This document shows, in pieces, positions 1 to 7,486 of a stretch of 64,000 nt of DNA. Position numbers and translations under genes: made by a program. The notes under the pieces are model-generated. The model was not told the DNA's origin. It worked only from the letters and a program-made list of their open reading frames with translations, and did not search any database. The stretch comes from Gemmataceae bacterium (GTDB lineage: Bacteria > Planctomycetota > Planctomycetia > Gemmatales > Gemmataceae), in the NCBI GenBank assembly GCA_019636445.1, contig JAHBXO010000005.1:1-64000 (forward strand), read 5' to 3'. The stretch's first letter is position 1. Each line of letters opens with the position of its first letter.

Positions 1-38
1 CAGACGGTGTGCGCGTGCCCCTACCTGAAAACAGGAAG

Positions 39-920
39 TTAATTTGTGGGAAACGTATCACCCGTTAACTGGAACGCCTCGGCATACGCCACGGGCAGCA
101 GGGCGTTGTCGTAGAGCATCTTCTCGAAGTGCGGCACGAGTCAGCGCTCGTCGACGCTGTAGCGCGTGAATCCGCCGCCGACCTGGTCGTACATCCCGCC
201 GCGCGCCATCTTCTCGAGCGTCAGCCGCACCGCGTGCAGGGCCGAGCCGTCGTTGAACCGGGCGTGCGCCCGCAGCAGCACCCGCAGTTCCATCGGGTGC
301 GGGAACTTCGGCGCGTGACCGAACCCGCCGTGCTGCGGGTCGAACGCCCGCCGCAGCATCCGTGCCGCGTTCTCCTGGATCGCCGGCGTCAGCTCGCCCC
401 CGGCCCCGTCCGGATTCCCGGTCGCCCGCAGCGCCTCCGCCACCTGCCGGCCGACCTCGCCGAGCTGCTCCCGCTTCCCCTTCCACGCCTCCGCGACGCT
501 CGCCAGCAGCCGTTTGAAGCTCGGACGGCCGTACTTGTCCGTCGGTGGGAAGTACGTCCCCGCGTAGAACGGCGTCAGCTCCGGTGTGAGGAACACCGAC
601 AACGGCCAGCCGCCGCCTTCGCCCCGGTTCAGCAGGTGGTGCGCCGTCATGTAGATCTGGTCCAGGTCCGGCCGCTCCTCGCGGTCCACCTTGATGCTCA
701 CAAAATGCTCGTTGAGAATCTTCGCCGTCGATTCATCCTCGAAGCTCTCGTGCTCCATCACGTGACACCAGTGGCACGCCGAGTACCCGACCGACAGAAA
801 GATCGGCCGATCAAGTTCCTTCGCCCGCGCCAGCGCCTCCGGCCCCCACGGGTACCAGTCGACCGGGTTGTTCGCGTGCTGGCGCAGGTACAGGCTCGAT
901 TCGGCGGAAAGGCGGTTCAT
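39..920 (-). pseudogene. Broken DUF255/YyaL-type thioredoxin-domain protein
   Basis: The reading frame starts at the ATG at 920 and gives the N-terminal thioredoxin-like domain of the DUF255 (YyaL/spermatogenesis-associated protein 20) family, with NNPVDWYPWG near residue 15 and the CHWCHVMEHESFED motif near residue 50. Intact members are about 600-700 residues. Here the frame meets TGA at 141-143 where the family normally has Trp ([15 protein letters not shown]). The same frame still encodes [15 protein letters not shown] and [10 protein letters not shown] beyond it, then loses similarity near position 57 and stops again at 39-41. So there is one nonsense change plus loss of the C-terminal two thirds. 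A start at 971 is possible, but the family begins at about 920. A sequencing error at 141 would not explain the truncation. An 81-bp repeat lies just upstream. Confidence 0.75.
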
Positions 921-1005
921 GGTGCAGCTCGTGGGTGGGGCGAAGTCATTGTCCGGCAGCAAGCAAGGCAATCAAGCCATCCCGACCGGAGACGGACCTG
1001 CCGTT

Positions 1006-1086
1006 GTCTTTCCGCCGCCACCGCGCCACCCCTCGGCGGAAAGACGCCCGATTTCCGGAACCGTACTGGCCCGGTAAGGACTTACG
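1006..1086 (-). repeat. 81-bp dispersed hairpin repeat, copy 1
   Basis: This segment matches 25051-25131 at all but a handful of positions, with identical length and orientation. It contains a perfect 12-bp inverted repeat (GTCTTTCCGCCG and its complement) around a loop of about 16 bases, then an unpaired conserved block including TTCCGGAACCGTACTGGCC and a tail ending AAGGACTTACG. Most differences fall in the loop. Both copies lie about 85-110 bp upstream of a minus-strand gene start, in the same orientation to that gene, so a leader or promoter role is possible. A small mobile element is the alternative. Confidence 0.7.
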
Positions 1087-1145
1087 TCGATTTTGGTAGA
1101 GTTTCGATTCAGAACCGAGGCGCTTGATGATGCGGACTCGGAGGA

Positions 1146-1829
1146 TCAGTCGAGGTCGTCCCGATTCAGGAAACGGAGAATTTCCACGTCCGGCAATCGC
1201 TTGGCGTTCGGCACGTCCGGCGTCAGCCCCATGGAATTGATCACGCGGCGAGCTTGGGGATCGGGCCGTTCGATGGTTCCCTTGTGCAGCAAGCCGAGCA
1301 GATGGGGCGTCGGAGCGTCGTCGGGAAACAGACTGTTGTTGACGACGACGATGGCCCCGGTATCCCTCGGCACGAGCAATTCCTGGACATACGGACCGAG
1401 AAGCCGTTCGCCGCTCGGAAACATCGGATTGTTCGCGGAGAGGAACGCGTTGACTCCCACGCCGGCATCCCTCGCGGCCCGGCACGCGTCGGCGAGGAAG
1501 AACCGGCTTTGAATCGAACTCGGCTCGTATCCGAGCACGAGCAGGGACTCTTCGGGAGCACCGTCGCGATGGAACTTCGTCGTCACCTGCTGATCGAATC
1601 GGCCGAGTCGTTCGGCAACGAAGGGCGTCCCGATCGCTTCCCCAAACGCCGCGACAAGCTCGACCATGACCCGGCGGAGCGATTTTGAATCGACCGGTGA
1701 AGAAGGCACGAGGATCGCGAACCCGTCGCGGTCAAGCGAAGTCCGCCAAACCGCATCGGCGATCCGGGCGACAACAGTTCCCGGAATCGGATCGTGAAAG
1801 GAAACAAGAATCGACGAACTTGAATTCAT
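1146..1829 (-). CDS. Unrecognised protein, possibly 2-oxoglutarate/iron oxygenase-like
   Basis: I do not recognise this 227-residue protein with certainty. It is soluble, with no signal peptide or membrane segment. Around residue 90 it has TKFHRDGAPEESLLVLGYEP, whose HxD spacing recalls the metal-binding His-x-Asp of double-stranded beta-helix oxygenases. A possible second His would be in TPHLLGLLHKGT near residue 190, followed by an Arg-rich segment. That is inference from motifs only. The ATG at 1829 is preferred to the TTG nine bases upstream. The gene lies alone on the minus strand, downstream of the tRNA in the same direction. Confidence 0.6.
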   Translation of the reverse strand: MNSSSSILVSFHDPIPGTVVARIADAVWRTSLDRDGFAILVPSSPVDSKSLRRVMVELVAAFGEAIGTPFVAERLGRFDQQVTTKFHRDGAPEESLLVLGYEPSSIQSRFFLADACRAARDAGVGVNAFLSANNPMFPSGERLLGPYVQELLVPRDTGAIVVVNNSLFPDDAPTPHLLGLLHKGTIERPDPQARRVINSMGLTPDVPNAKRLPDVEILRFLNRDDLD

Positions 1830-1887
1830 GCGCGACAAATCGATGGAGATCGGGACGATCGTTGGGGACGGGACGACGGGACTCGAA

Positions 1888-1961
1888 TACCCCCGGCGCG
1901 GCTCGAACGCGCAACCTGCCGCTTAGAAGGCGGCTGCTCTATCCAGTTGAGCTACGGGGGC
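1888..1961 (-). tRNA. tRNA-Arg (anticodon TCT)
   Basis: Read on the minus strand this 74-base segment folds as a complete cloverleaf. The acceptor GCCCCCG pairs with CGGGGGT, the D-arm region reads GTAGCTCAACTGGATAGAGC, the anticodon stem CCGCC/GGCGG is split around CTTCTAA with anticodon TCT, and the T-arm has GTTCGAGC. The discriminator base is A and CCA is not encoded. It decodes AGA, a rare arginine codon in such a GC-rich genome. Confidence 0.93.
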
Positions 1962-1983
1962 GTGAATGGATTGTTTCCGATTT

Positions 1984-2559
1984 TCAATCGCCCGACAACG
2001 GCGATCGGGCGATCACCGAATAGAGCGGTCCCTCGCGGCGGTGATCGCTCGAGAAGAGCAGGATCTCCTCCACCTCCACGCTGCCGCCGGCCCAGTTCGC
2101 GTGCTTCGCCAGTTCCGGGGCGAGCAACTGCCCGTCGGCCTCGTCCTTCGCACGGCCGAGAGTCAGGTGCGGCGTGTAGCCACGCTCCTCGCGTCGGTAG
2201 ACGCCGAGTTCCAGCAAGCGCGGTTCGGAGGCCCGGTGGATGCGCTCGAGCGAGTCCGCACCCTCCGTGATGCCTGCCCACAACACCTTCGGCCGGCGTG
2301 GCGTCGGGAACGCCCCGACGCCGGCGATCGCCAGCCGGAACGGTGCTTCTTTCTTCGCCACGGCCGTGAGTGCCCGGCAGATGCCGTGCAGGTCGCGATC
2401 GTCCACCTCGCCAAGGAAGTTGATCGTGACGTGCAGGTTCTCCGGCTCGACCCATTTCACGTTTGCGCCGCACAACGCCAGCGTCTGTTGGAGCGCCGAC
2501 GCGCTCGACCGGATCGCGGGGCCGACGCTCGCGCCGGTGAACAGTTTCAATCGCGCCAT
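1984..2559 (-). CDS. thpR: RNA 2',3'-cyclic phosphodiesterase (ThpR/LigT family)
   Basis: This is a 191-residue 2H phosphoesterase, an enzyme that opens 2',3'-cyclic phosphate ends of RNA to 2'-phosphates and can ligate tRNA half molecules in vitro. Both family His-x-Thr motifs are visible: HVTINFLGE near residue 45 and HLTLGR near residue 133, the latter after YTP as usual. The family is usually 175-195 residues, so it is full length from the ATG at 2559 (MARLKLFTG). A start at 2601 would lie inside the upstream gene. The upstream kinase gene stops at 2561, leaving a single base between stop and start, which implies translational coupling. Confidence 0.9.
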   Translation of the reverse strand: MARLKLFTGASVGPAIRSSASALQQTLALCGANVKWVEPENLHVTINFLGEVDDRDLHGICRALTAVAKKEAPFRLAIAGVGAFPTPRRPKVLWAGITEGADSLERIHRASEPRLLELGVYRREERGYTPHLTLGRAKDEADGQLLAPELAKHANWAGGSVEVEEILLFSSDHRREGPLYSVIARSPLSGD

Positions 2560-2560
2560 G

Positions 2561-3559
2561 TCAGGAGCCCACCGCTTGTTGCCAGTGGAACTTCGCGCCA
2601 TGGTGCAGGCGGGCGCCCACCTGCGTGATGACTTTCATGGCGAGGAGGTTCGCGCCTTTGGCGGCGACATCGGGCCGGAGGCCGTGCGTGATGCCGTAGA
2701 GGAAGGCCCCTGCGAACATGTCGCCGGCACCAGTGAGGTCGACTGGCTTGCAGGCGAACGCCGGCACGTGCGATTCCTGGCCGTGGAAACGCACAAACGC
2801 GCCGTTCGGGCCGTCGGTCACGATCGCGTTCGGCACCAACTCCTTGAGCTTCGCGAAGGCGTCCTGCGGGTTCTCGACCCCCGCGACGGCGGCCGCCTCC
2901 GGGGCATTGCAGAAGAGCAGATCGCTCTGCTTTAGGGCTTCGCGGAACGGGTCGCCGAAGACGGCGGGCACGAAGGCATCCGAGCACGTCAGCGCCACCT
3001 TGGTGCCGTTCGCCTTCGCGATGGCGATGGCTTCCTTGATCGCGTGCTGGCCGGTCTCGGGGTTCGCGAAGACGTACCCTTCGATGAAGAGCCAGTCGCT
3101 GTTCTTGATCCGGTTCGCATCGACGTGCCGGGCCGCGAGGTGGCTGGACACGCCGAGGTGCGTGCGCATCGTGCGCTCGGCGTCGGGCGTGATGACGCAG
3201 ACGCAAGTGCCGGTGTGCTCGCCCATCAGCACGGGGTTGCCGATGTTGATGTCGAGTTGTTCGAACTCGGCGGCGTAGTGCAGCCCATAACGATCGTCGC
3301 CGACGCAGCCGATGAACGCCCCGCGCCCGCCGAGCTGCGAAAGGGCGATGATGCTATTGGCGACGGAGCCACCGCTGACGAGCGGCAGGTCGTGGTTGGC
3401 GTCCTTGAACTTGGCGATGATGGCGTCCTGCTCGGCCTTCTCGACGAGTCGCATGGTGCCGCGTTCGAAGCCGAGCGGCGCGAACTCGGCGTCGTCGAGC
3501 GCGAGGAAGATGTCGACGATGGCGTTGCCGAGGCCGCAAACGTGGTAATCGCGGGGCAT
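2561..3559 (-). CDS. Adenosine kinase-like PfkB family sugar kinase
   Basis: The 332-residue protein is a ribokinase/PfkB family kinase that phosphorylates a nucleoside or sugar with ATP in the cytoplasm. The N-terminal DYHVCGLGNAIVDIF strand, the SGGSVANSIIALSQLGG substrate-binding glycines (residues 62-80) and the C-terminal DLTGAGDMFAGAFLYG signature (near residue 280), which carries the catalytic Asp, are all present. The spacing and the start resemble bacterial adenosine kinase-like members, but the substrate cannot be fixed from sequence. It is the first gene of a tight pair with thpR. Confidence 0.88.
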   Translation of the reverse strand: MPRDYHVCGLGNAIVDIFLALDDAEFAPLGFERGTMRLVEKAEQDAIIAKFKDANHDLPLVSGGSVANSIIALSQLGGRGAFIGCVGDDRYGLHYAAEFEQLDINIGNPVLMGEHTGTCVCVITPDAERTMRTHLGVSSHLAARHVDANRIKNSDWLFIEGYVFANPETGQHAIKEAIAIAKANGTKVALTCSDAFVPAVFGDPFREALKQSDLLFCNAPEAAAVAGVENPQDAFAKLKELVPNAIVTDGPNGAFVRFHGQESHVPAFACKPVDLTGAGDMFAGAFLYGITHGLRPDVAAKGANLLAMKVITQVGARLHHGAKFHWQQAVGS

Positions 3560-3647
3560 GATGGCTCTGATGAGGAACGGAATTCGTCGAGAGTTTGTTT
3601 ATTGGCTGTCGTCGATTTGCCGAGTAAGGTCGTTCGAGATGGGAGAA

Positions 3648-4052
3648 TCAAGGAGCCTGCCAGTCTTCGATCGCAAGGCCGGGTACGCGATTGAACTCCG
3701 AGAGATTGTGCGTCACCAGCGTGCATTGATTCGCCAGGGCGATTGCGGCGATCTGCGCGTCGTAGGGCCCGATCATGATGCCGGACTTTTCCAGGGCATG
3801 TCGGAGGATCGCGAATTGATCGGCCGCAGAGTCATCAAACGGCAGACTCTGGTACGGCGCCAGTAGAGCGTCGACCGCGATTCGATGAACCAAGGGCTTG
3901 GCGCTGCGCAGACATCCGTGACGTAGCTCCGCGACGACAATGGAACAGATCCGGATGTCGGCCGGGACCATCGCCTGAAAACGCGCCGAGATCGACGAGC
4001 TTGGCGAACGAAGGATTTCGATCCAGACGTTGGTATCGAGAAGATAAATCAT
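3648..4052 (-). CDS. vapC: PIN-domain ribonuclease toxin, VapC family
   Basis: The 134-residue protein starts MIYLLDTNVWIEILR, the classic first strand of a PIN domain with its acidic residue. It continues with VVAELRHG (second acidic residue, near residue 44), GPYDAQIAAIAL (third, near residue 100) and THNLSEFNRVPGL. VapC toxins are metal-dependent RNases, often cutting tRNA or rRNA. The ATG at 4052 overlaps the stop of the antitoxin gene by ATGA, so the toxin is translated after its antitoxin. A longer frame to 4076 would run into the antitoxin and lacks family support. Confidence 0.9.
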   Translation of the reverse strand: MIYLLDTNVWIEILRSPSSSISARFQAMVPADIRICSIVVAELRHGCLRSAKPLVHRIAVDALLAPYQSLPFDDSAADQFAILRHALEKSGIMIGPYDAQIAAIALANQCTLVTHNLSEFNRVPGLAIEDWQAP

Positions 4053-4279
4053 GTCATATCGACCGCAGGCGGCCATTCGCCCTGTGGTGGCCGGACGAAC
4101 GATTCGTCGTCGATGGAACCGAAGAGGTCAAAATAACCCGGAGGCCATGCGTCCGATCCTCGACTCTTCGAACGCACAATCACCTCGACTTCAAAGTCGG
4201 TGTCGGGTTGCCCGACTGGAACTTCCAGATGGAGTTTGCTGTCGGGGCCACTGCGAGACCGGATCAATATGCCGTTCAT
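4049..4279 (-). CDS. vapB: Antitoxin partner of the PIN toxin
   Basis: This 76-residue acidic protein precedes and overlaps the PIN toxin by four bases, the standard antitoxin-toxin order. It has a short N-terminal beta-rich segment (KLHLEVPVGQPDTDFEVEVIV, here given in part) followed by a Pro/acidic tail, as in small antitoxins whose tail blocks the toxin. The start is set by a GGAGG at 4288-4292, eight bases before the ATG at 4279. The GTG at 4288 overlaps that ribosome site and is unlikely. The exact antitoxin family is not recognised. The pair probably represses its own promoter. Confidence 0.75.
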   Translation of the reverse strand: MNGILIRSRSGPDSKLHLEVPVGQPDTDFEVEVIVRSKSRGSDAWPPGYFDLFGSIDDESFVRPPQGEWPPAVDMT

Positions 4280-4331
4280 TTCCGACACCTCCGTAAGCTT
4301 GAATTATAGCCATCCTGATTCGTTTCCGCGA

Positions 4332-4360
4332 TTCACTTTCCGCGCCGGTTCGGTTAAACT
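4332..4360 (+). promoter_or_regulatory. Candidate sigma-70 promoter for the DUF1552 gene
   Basis: TTCACT at 4332-4337 and TAAACT at 4355-4360 are separated by 17 bases, and the region is AT-richer than its surroundings. It lies 37 bp before the ATG at 4398. Each hexamer matches four of six consensus positions, so this is a weak call. Confidence 0.35.
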
Positions 4361-4397
4361 ATCGGTCTGCCAGCTCGTTTCTCTTCGGATCGGATTC

Positions 4398-5705
4398 ATG
4401 ACCATCACCCACCCCCTCTCCCGGCGGAACTTCCTGCGCGGCGTCGGCGTCACCATGGCGCTGCCGTGGCTCGAATCCCGCAACGTCTGGGGCGACGAGA
4501 AGCCCAAGCACAATCCCTCCTCCGAGCCGCCGGTGCGGTTCGCGTGCCTCTTCTCCGGCAACGGATTCCACCGGGATGAATGGTGGGCCAAGGGCGAAGG
4601 CAAGGCTCTCCAGTTCGGCAAGGTGCTTGAACCGCTTACACCCCTCCGCGAGAAGACGCTCTTCCTCCGCGGCCTCTACAACGCCGAGGCCCTCATCGGC
4701 GGCATCCACAGTTGCCAGACGGGCAACCTGCTCACCGGGGCGCACCTCGCGCCCGACGGCGAGATCCGCTCCGGCATCAGTTGCGACCAGGTGCTGGCCG
4801 AGAAGACCAAGGGCCAGACGAAGGTGCCGAGCCTCGTGCTGGGCTGCGAGCAGTCGATCGCGGCGATCCACAAGAACTACTCGATGATCTACAGCTCGCA
4901 CATCTCGTGGAGTTCGCCGACCACGCCGACGCCGTTGGAAGTCTACCCGGCCCTCGCGTTCGACCGGCTGTTCCGCGACGAGGTCGGCAAGGCCGACAAG
5001 AGCGTGCTCGACGCCGTGCGCGAGGACGCCAACGGCTTCAAAAAGGACGTGAGCGCCGAGGACCGCCGGCGGCTGGACGAATACCTGAACAGCGTCCGCG
5101 AGGTGGAGCAGCGGATCGAATCGGCCGGCAAGGCGGGCCGCCTGCAGGGCTGGCGGCCGACGCTGACGGCCCCCGACATGAAGCGCCCGGCCGACGGCAT
5201 CCCGCAGGACATCGACCAGCACATGCGCCTCATGTGCGACATCCTGGTGCTGGCCTTCCGCACCGACACGACTCGCGTCGGCACGCTGAAGCTGAACAAC
5301 GACCACTCCTCGCTACGCTTCCCGCACCTGAAGGTGGACTACATGATCCACCACCTGCTCTCGCACACCGACAACGCCGACTGGCTGAAGGTGAACCGCT
5401 TCTTCCTGGAGCAGCTCGCGTACATCGCCACGAAGATGGACGCCGTGCAGGAGGGCGAGCGGACGCTCCTGGACAACAGCATGTTGCTGTACTGTTCGAG
5501 CATGATGACGGGGGCGCACAACAACGACCAGTTGCCGGTGGTGCTGGTCGGAAAGGGCGGCGGGAAGATCAAGACCGGCCGCATCCTCGACTATCTCGGC
5601 AAGCCGAACCGCAAGATGTGCAGCCTGTATCTGTCGCTGATGGAGAAGGCCGGCGTCCGGCTGGAGACGTTCGGCGACTCGAAGGAGCTGCTGCTGGAGG
5701 TGTGA
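4398..5705 (+). CDS. DUF1552 domain protein with twin-arginine-type leader
   Basis: The 435-residue protein begins MTITHPLSRRNFLRGVGVTMALPWLES, a twin-arginine-type leader (SRRNFLRG), so it is probably exported folded. It continues with PPVRFACLFSGNGFH, GLYNAEALIGG and LLDNSMLLYCSSMMTGAHNNDQLP, the conserved blocks of DUF1552, a planctomycete-rich family of unknown function that usually accompanies DUF1592/PSCyt1 cytochrome-like genes. No such partner is adjacent here. The ATG at 4398 is chosen because the leader starts there. An in-frame extension upstream has no leader and covers the antitoxin promoter. Confidence 0.88.
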   Translation: MTITHPLSRRNFLRGVGVTMALPWLESRNVWGDEKPKHNPSSEPPVRFACLFSGNGFHRDEWWAKGEGKALQFGKVLEPLTPLREKTLFLRGLYNAEALIGGIHSCQTGNLLTGAHLAPDGEIRSGISCDQVLAEKTKGQTKVPSLVLGCEQSIAAIHKNYSMIYSSHISWSSPTTPTPLEVYPALAFDRLFRDEVGKADKSVLDAVREDANGFKKDVSAEDRRRLDEYLNSVREVEQRIESAGKAGRLQGWRPTLTAPDMKRPADGIPQDIDQHMRLMCDILVLAFRTDTTRVGTLKLNNDHSSLRFPHLKVDYMIHHLLSHTDNADWLKVNRFFLEQLAYIATKMDAVQEGERTLLDNSMLLYCSSMMTGAHNNDQLPVVLVGKGGGKIKTGRILDYLGKPNRKMCSLYLSLMEKAGVRLETFGDSKELLLEV

Positions 5706-6012
5706 GCGCCCGAGTGCGGAATGCGGAGTGCGGAATGCGGAGTGAAAACCGAGATTCCATTTTGCATTTTGCATTCCTCATTTTGCATTGGTCCGAATCC
5801 TCGAAACCCGACTTCCGGTCTAAGGTGGGAGGCGTTTTCTCCCGACGAACCCCGGCCGGCGGTTAACTGCACGTGCGAACACTTACCGGCGCGCGTGTTC
5901 GATTCGGTAAAAGCAGATCGGAAGCCGGACAGTCGGCCGCCGGGGCAGATTCTCTTTCACCTCGGTTCCGTAAGCGGGTACGCTTTGTTCATTCCTTTCG
6001 CGGAGCTTTTCC
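5706..6012 (+). other. Gene-free stretch with short tandem repeats
   Basis: No gene is supported here. At 5712-5744 a 14-bp unit (GAGTGCGGAATGCG) is repeated 2.4 times, followed at about 5757-5790 by an AT-rich run with three TTTTGCATT units. The remainder up to the ATG at 6013 is ordinary GC-rich sequence and probably holds the promoter of the next gene, although no convincing hexamers were seen. Small reading frames across the repeats look like repeat artefacts. Confidence 0.6.
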
Positions 6013-6762
6013 ATGACTGCCGACCGCCGCCAGTTCGCGAAGACCGCCCTCGGGTCGCTCGTCGCCTACGGGTTCCTGGAAACGTGCTGGGCGAACAACC
6101 TCTTCGCCGAGTCCGTCAAGCCGACGATCGACGCGTGGTTCAAGGACCTCGTGGCGATGACGAAGGACCTGCGGGGGCGGAAGCTGACGGACCTCGAATT
6201 CCAGAAGAAGATGGAGGAGCTGTACGCGAGGGTGAACCTCGAGGCGCTCTGCGGGTTCGTGAAGCTCGACGAGATCGAGAAGACGAAGAAGCTTCCGGAC
6301 AGCGGGGCGTTGAGCGCGGGGTTCGACTTCAAGAAGATCCCGGACCTCGGCGAGGTGACGTTCGGCAAGCAGATCTTCGGCTGCAAGAAGGACCGCTCCA
6401 TCGTGCCGCACGGGCATCTGAACATGTGCACGGGCTTCATCATCTTGAAGGGCGAATGGCACGGGCGGCACTACGACCGGCTGGAGACGGGCAAGGACCA
6501 TTACATCGTGAAGCCGACGATCGACCGGAAGTTCAAGCCGGGCGAGCTGTCGACGATTTCGGACCACAAGGACAACGTGCACTGGTTCAAGGCGGTGTCG
6601 GAGCGGGCGTACATCTTCAACGTGCACGTGACGGGCTACGACCCGGAGATCAAGGGGAACTCCGGCCGGCTGTACGTGGACCCCGACGGCGAGAAGCTGG
6701 CCGGCGGACTGGTGAAGGCGCCGAAGATGACCTCCGAGGCGTGCCACAAGAAGTACGGGTGA
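6013..6762 (+). CDS. Exported cupin-like protein of unknown function
   Basis: This 249-residue protein starts MTADRRQFAKTALGSLVAYGFLETCWA, a leader with paired arginines. The mature part has VPHGHLNMCTGFIILKGEWHGRHYDRL (given in part) near residue 135 and DHKDNVHWFKAV near residue 195. The pattern His-x-His, then Glu, then His followed by a further His fits a cupin metal site like that of thiol dioxygenases. Function is not established; the fold is inferred from these histidines alone. It stands alone, followed by a long palindrome that may end transcription. Confidence 0.65.
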   Translation: MTADRRQFAKTALGSLVAYGFLETCWANNLFAESVKPTIDAWFKDLVAMTKDLRGRKLTDLEFQKKMEELYARVNLEALCGFVKLDEIEKTKKLPDSGALSAGFDFKKIPDLGEVTFGKQIFGCKKDRSIVPHGHLNMCTGFIILKGEWHGRHYDRLETGKDHYIVKPTIDRKFKPGELSTISDHKDNVHWFKAVSERAYIFNVHVTGYDPEIKGNSGRLYVDPDGEKLAGGLVKAPKMTSEACHKKYG

Positions 6763-6776
6763 GGAGAGAAGAATTG

Positions 6777-6879
6777 AGCCACAGATGAACGCAGAGAACA
6801 CAGATCAGAGAAGAATAGAGTTTGAGTGAACTACATTCTCTATCTTCTTCATCTGTGTTCTCTGTGTTCATCTGTGGCT
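6777..6879. repeat. Long intergenic palindrome with CCACAGATGAAC arms
   Basis: The arms at 6777-6805 and 6851-6879 are 29 bp inverted repeats with a single mismatch that would be a G.U pair in RNA. The interior also pairs partly. Each arm is built of short related units (CACAGATGAAC, GCAGAGAACA). It lies between a stop codon and purN. It could act as a terminator or be an immobile palindromic element. Confidence 0.75.
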
Positions 6880-6898
6880 GATTTCGGGTTATTTCATC

Positions 6899-7468
6899 GT
6901 GAAGCTCGTCGTGCTCGTCAGCGGGTCCGGGACCACGCTGCAAAACCTGATCGACCGCATCCGTGACGGGCGGCTGGCGGCGTCCATCGTCGGGGTCGTG
7001 TCGAGCAAACCGGACGTGCTCGGCGTCGAGAGGGCGCGCACCGCCGACATCCCCGTCGCGGTCGTCGAGCCGAAACCACGCGAGAGCTTCTCGGATCGCG
7101 TCTTCGCGGCCGTGCGGGGCTTCCAGCCCGATCTCGTCTGCCTCGCGGGGTGGCTGCACCTCGTGAAGATTCCGCCGGACTTCCACCGGAAGGTGCTGAA
7201 CATCCACCCGTCGCTGCTGCCGGCGTTCGGGGGCCAGGGGATGTACGGCCGGCATGTCCACGAGGCGGTGCTGGCGGCTGGCGTGACGGTCAGCGGCTGC
7301 ACGGTCCACTACGCCGACGACACTTACGACACGGGGCCGATCGTGCTGCAGCGCGAGGTGCCGGTGCTGCCGGACGACACGCCGGAGACGCTGGCGGCGC
7401 GGGTGTTCGAGGCCGAGTGCGAGGCCTACCCGGCGGCGATCGAGAAGCTGAGGAACGAAGCCCGGTGA
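6899..7468 (+). CDS. purN: Phosphoribosylglycinamide formyltransferase
   Basis: The 189-residue enzyme transfers a formyl group from 10-formyltetrahydrofolate to GAR, the third step of purine synthesis. It begins KLVVLVSGSGTTLQNLID (phosphate-binding glycines) and has LAGWLHLVKIPPDF, the signature NIHPSLLPAFGGQGMYG carrying the catalytic Asn and His (near residues 100-108), and VHYADDTYDTGPIV with the catalytic Asp (near 140). It is full length. The start is GTG at 6899. The hydrolase gene follows after 18 bases, so the two may be co-transcribed, with no obvious functional link. Confidence 0.95.
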   Translation: MKLVVLVSGSGTTLQNLIDRIRDGRLAASIVGVVSSKPDVLGVERARTADIPVAVVEPKPRESFSDRVFAAVRGFQPDLVCLAGWLHLVKIPPDFHRKVLNIHPSLLPAFGGQGMYGRHVHEAVLAAGVTVSGCTVHYADDTYDTGPIVLQREVPVLPDDTPETLAARVFEAECEAYPAAIEKLRNEAR

Positions 7469-7486
7469 TTCGTCGGGGGACCCTCG

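Noticed and set aside
1867..1887. T-arm-like GGGACTCGAAT complement beside tRNA-Arg, suggesting a second tRNA
   Set aside because: No anticodon arm or acceptor stem can be formed from the flanking bases.
5712..5790. Possible CRISPR-like or phase-variable repeat
   Set aside because: The 14-bp units are directly adjacent with no spacers, and no gene overlaps them; a simple tandem repeat is enough.
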